A DNA stretch of 6,875 bases from Rikenellaceae bacterium (GTDB taxonomy: Bacteria; Bacteroidota; Bacteroidia; Bacteroidales; UBA932): assembly GCA_003513895.1 (NCBI GenBank), contig DOSU01000170.1, positions 1 to 6,875 of the forward strand, written 5' to 3'. Under the pieces are notes generated by a model. It was not told where the DNA came from. It worked only from the letters and a program-made list of their open reading frames with translations, and made no database searches. A program made the translations under genes and the position numbers. Each line of letters opens with the position of its first letter. Positions within the stretch are counted from its first letter, which is position 1. Positions 6,579 through 6,875 of this stretch are shown here, piece by piece.

Positions 6579-6875
6579 TTATCTGCGCATGCCGCTCATG
6601 GCTTTTAATGCATTTTTTCCGCCACCGCCGGAAAAGTTTTTCATCACTTTACGGGTGTCTTCAAATTGTTTAATAAGCCTGTTGACTTCGGCAATTGTAG
6701 TTCCGCTGCCGCTGGCAATTCTTTTTCTCCTGCTGCCATTCAATATTGCAGGATTATCCTTCTCTTCCACAGTCATCGATTGAATTATCGCCTCAATGCT
6801 CTTAAATGAAGAGTTGTCCATGTCTACATCCTTCAAAGCTTTACCCATTCCCGGTATCATCGATGCAAGATCCTT
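6579..6875 (-). CDS. ffh: Signal recognition particle protein Ffh/SRP54, C-terminal 98 residues (truncated by window edge)
   Basis: Ffh is the protein part of the signal recognition particle. It binds 4.5S RNA and signal sequences of nascent membrane proteins and delivers ribosomes to the FtsY receptor. Only the end of the methionine-rich M domain is in the window. The frame is open to base 6875, reading KDLASMIPGMGKAL, and ends at TAA (6581-6579). The SRP-RNA-binding helix-turn-helix is clear: SRRKRIASGSGTT followed by VNRLIKQFEDTRKVMK (visible residues 48-79). The tail is a glycine-rich linker, SGGGG, followed by Met-containing KAMSGMRR. The NG GTPase domain lies outside the window. The partner gene folD follows 43 bases later on the same strand. 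Confidence 0.95.
   Translation of the reverse strand, partial: KDLASMIPGMGKALKDVDMDNSSFKSIEAIIQSMTVEEKDNPAILNGSRRKRIASGSGTTIAEVNRLIKQFEDTRKVMKNFSGGGGKNALKAMSGMRR

Noticed and set aside
6499..6783. Open frame on the plus strand across the folD start and ffh end
   Set aside because: Antisense to conserved folD and ffh sequence, and its product shows no domain.

Overview
The window looks like chromosomal DNA from a member of the Bacteroidota, probably Bacteroidales-like. It is AT-rich, its genes lack strong Shine-Dalgarno sites, and one promoter fits the Bacteroidota pattern TTTG/TAnnTTTG. The gene content also fits: an outer-membrane beta-barrel receptor with an N-terminal carboxypeptidase-like domain, a FolD with the SATPxG variant and an adjacent ffh. 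This placement is inferred from protein character, because no marker gene was compared.

Layout: (1) 1-842, minus strand, is the N-terminal part of a secreted M28-family zinc peptidase with a protease-associated-type insert, cut by the window edge. (2) 843-1014 is a divergent AT-rich control region. It holds a good rightward promoter (936-965) with an imperfect palindrome just downstream (967-990), which is a likely operator. (3) 1015-2995, plus strand, is a tight three-gene operon: ABC ATPase, six-helix ABC permease and a short YtrA-type GntR repressor, with gaps of 8 and 5 bases. (4) 2996-3108 is a spacer with a perfect 6+6 inverted repeat and an 8-base direct repeat. (5) 3109-5538, plus strand, is an outer-membrane beta-barrel (OMP_b-brl_3 type) receptor-like protein. 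(6) 5614-5645 is a strong hairpin that can terminate transcription from both sides. (7) 5669-6535, minus strand, is folD. (8) 6579 to the right edge, minus strand, is the C-terminal end of ffh.

The GntR/ABC genes and the barrel protein may form one envelope module. The repressor would bind the palindrome at its own operon promoter, an unknown signal would release it, and an inner-membrane ABC-2-like exporter and possibly the outer-membrane barrel would be made together. No substrate can be read from the sequence. The flanking genes (M28 peptidase, folD, ffh) are ordinary. I see no CRISPR array, tRNA, rRNA, insertion sequence or phage gene. The most interesting point is the GntR/ABC/outer-membrane-barrel linkage with palindromes at both possible control points.
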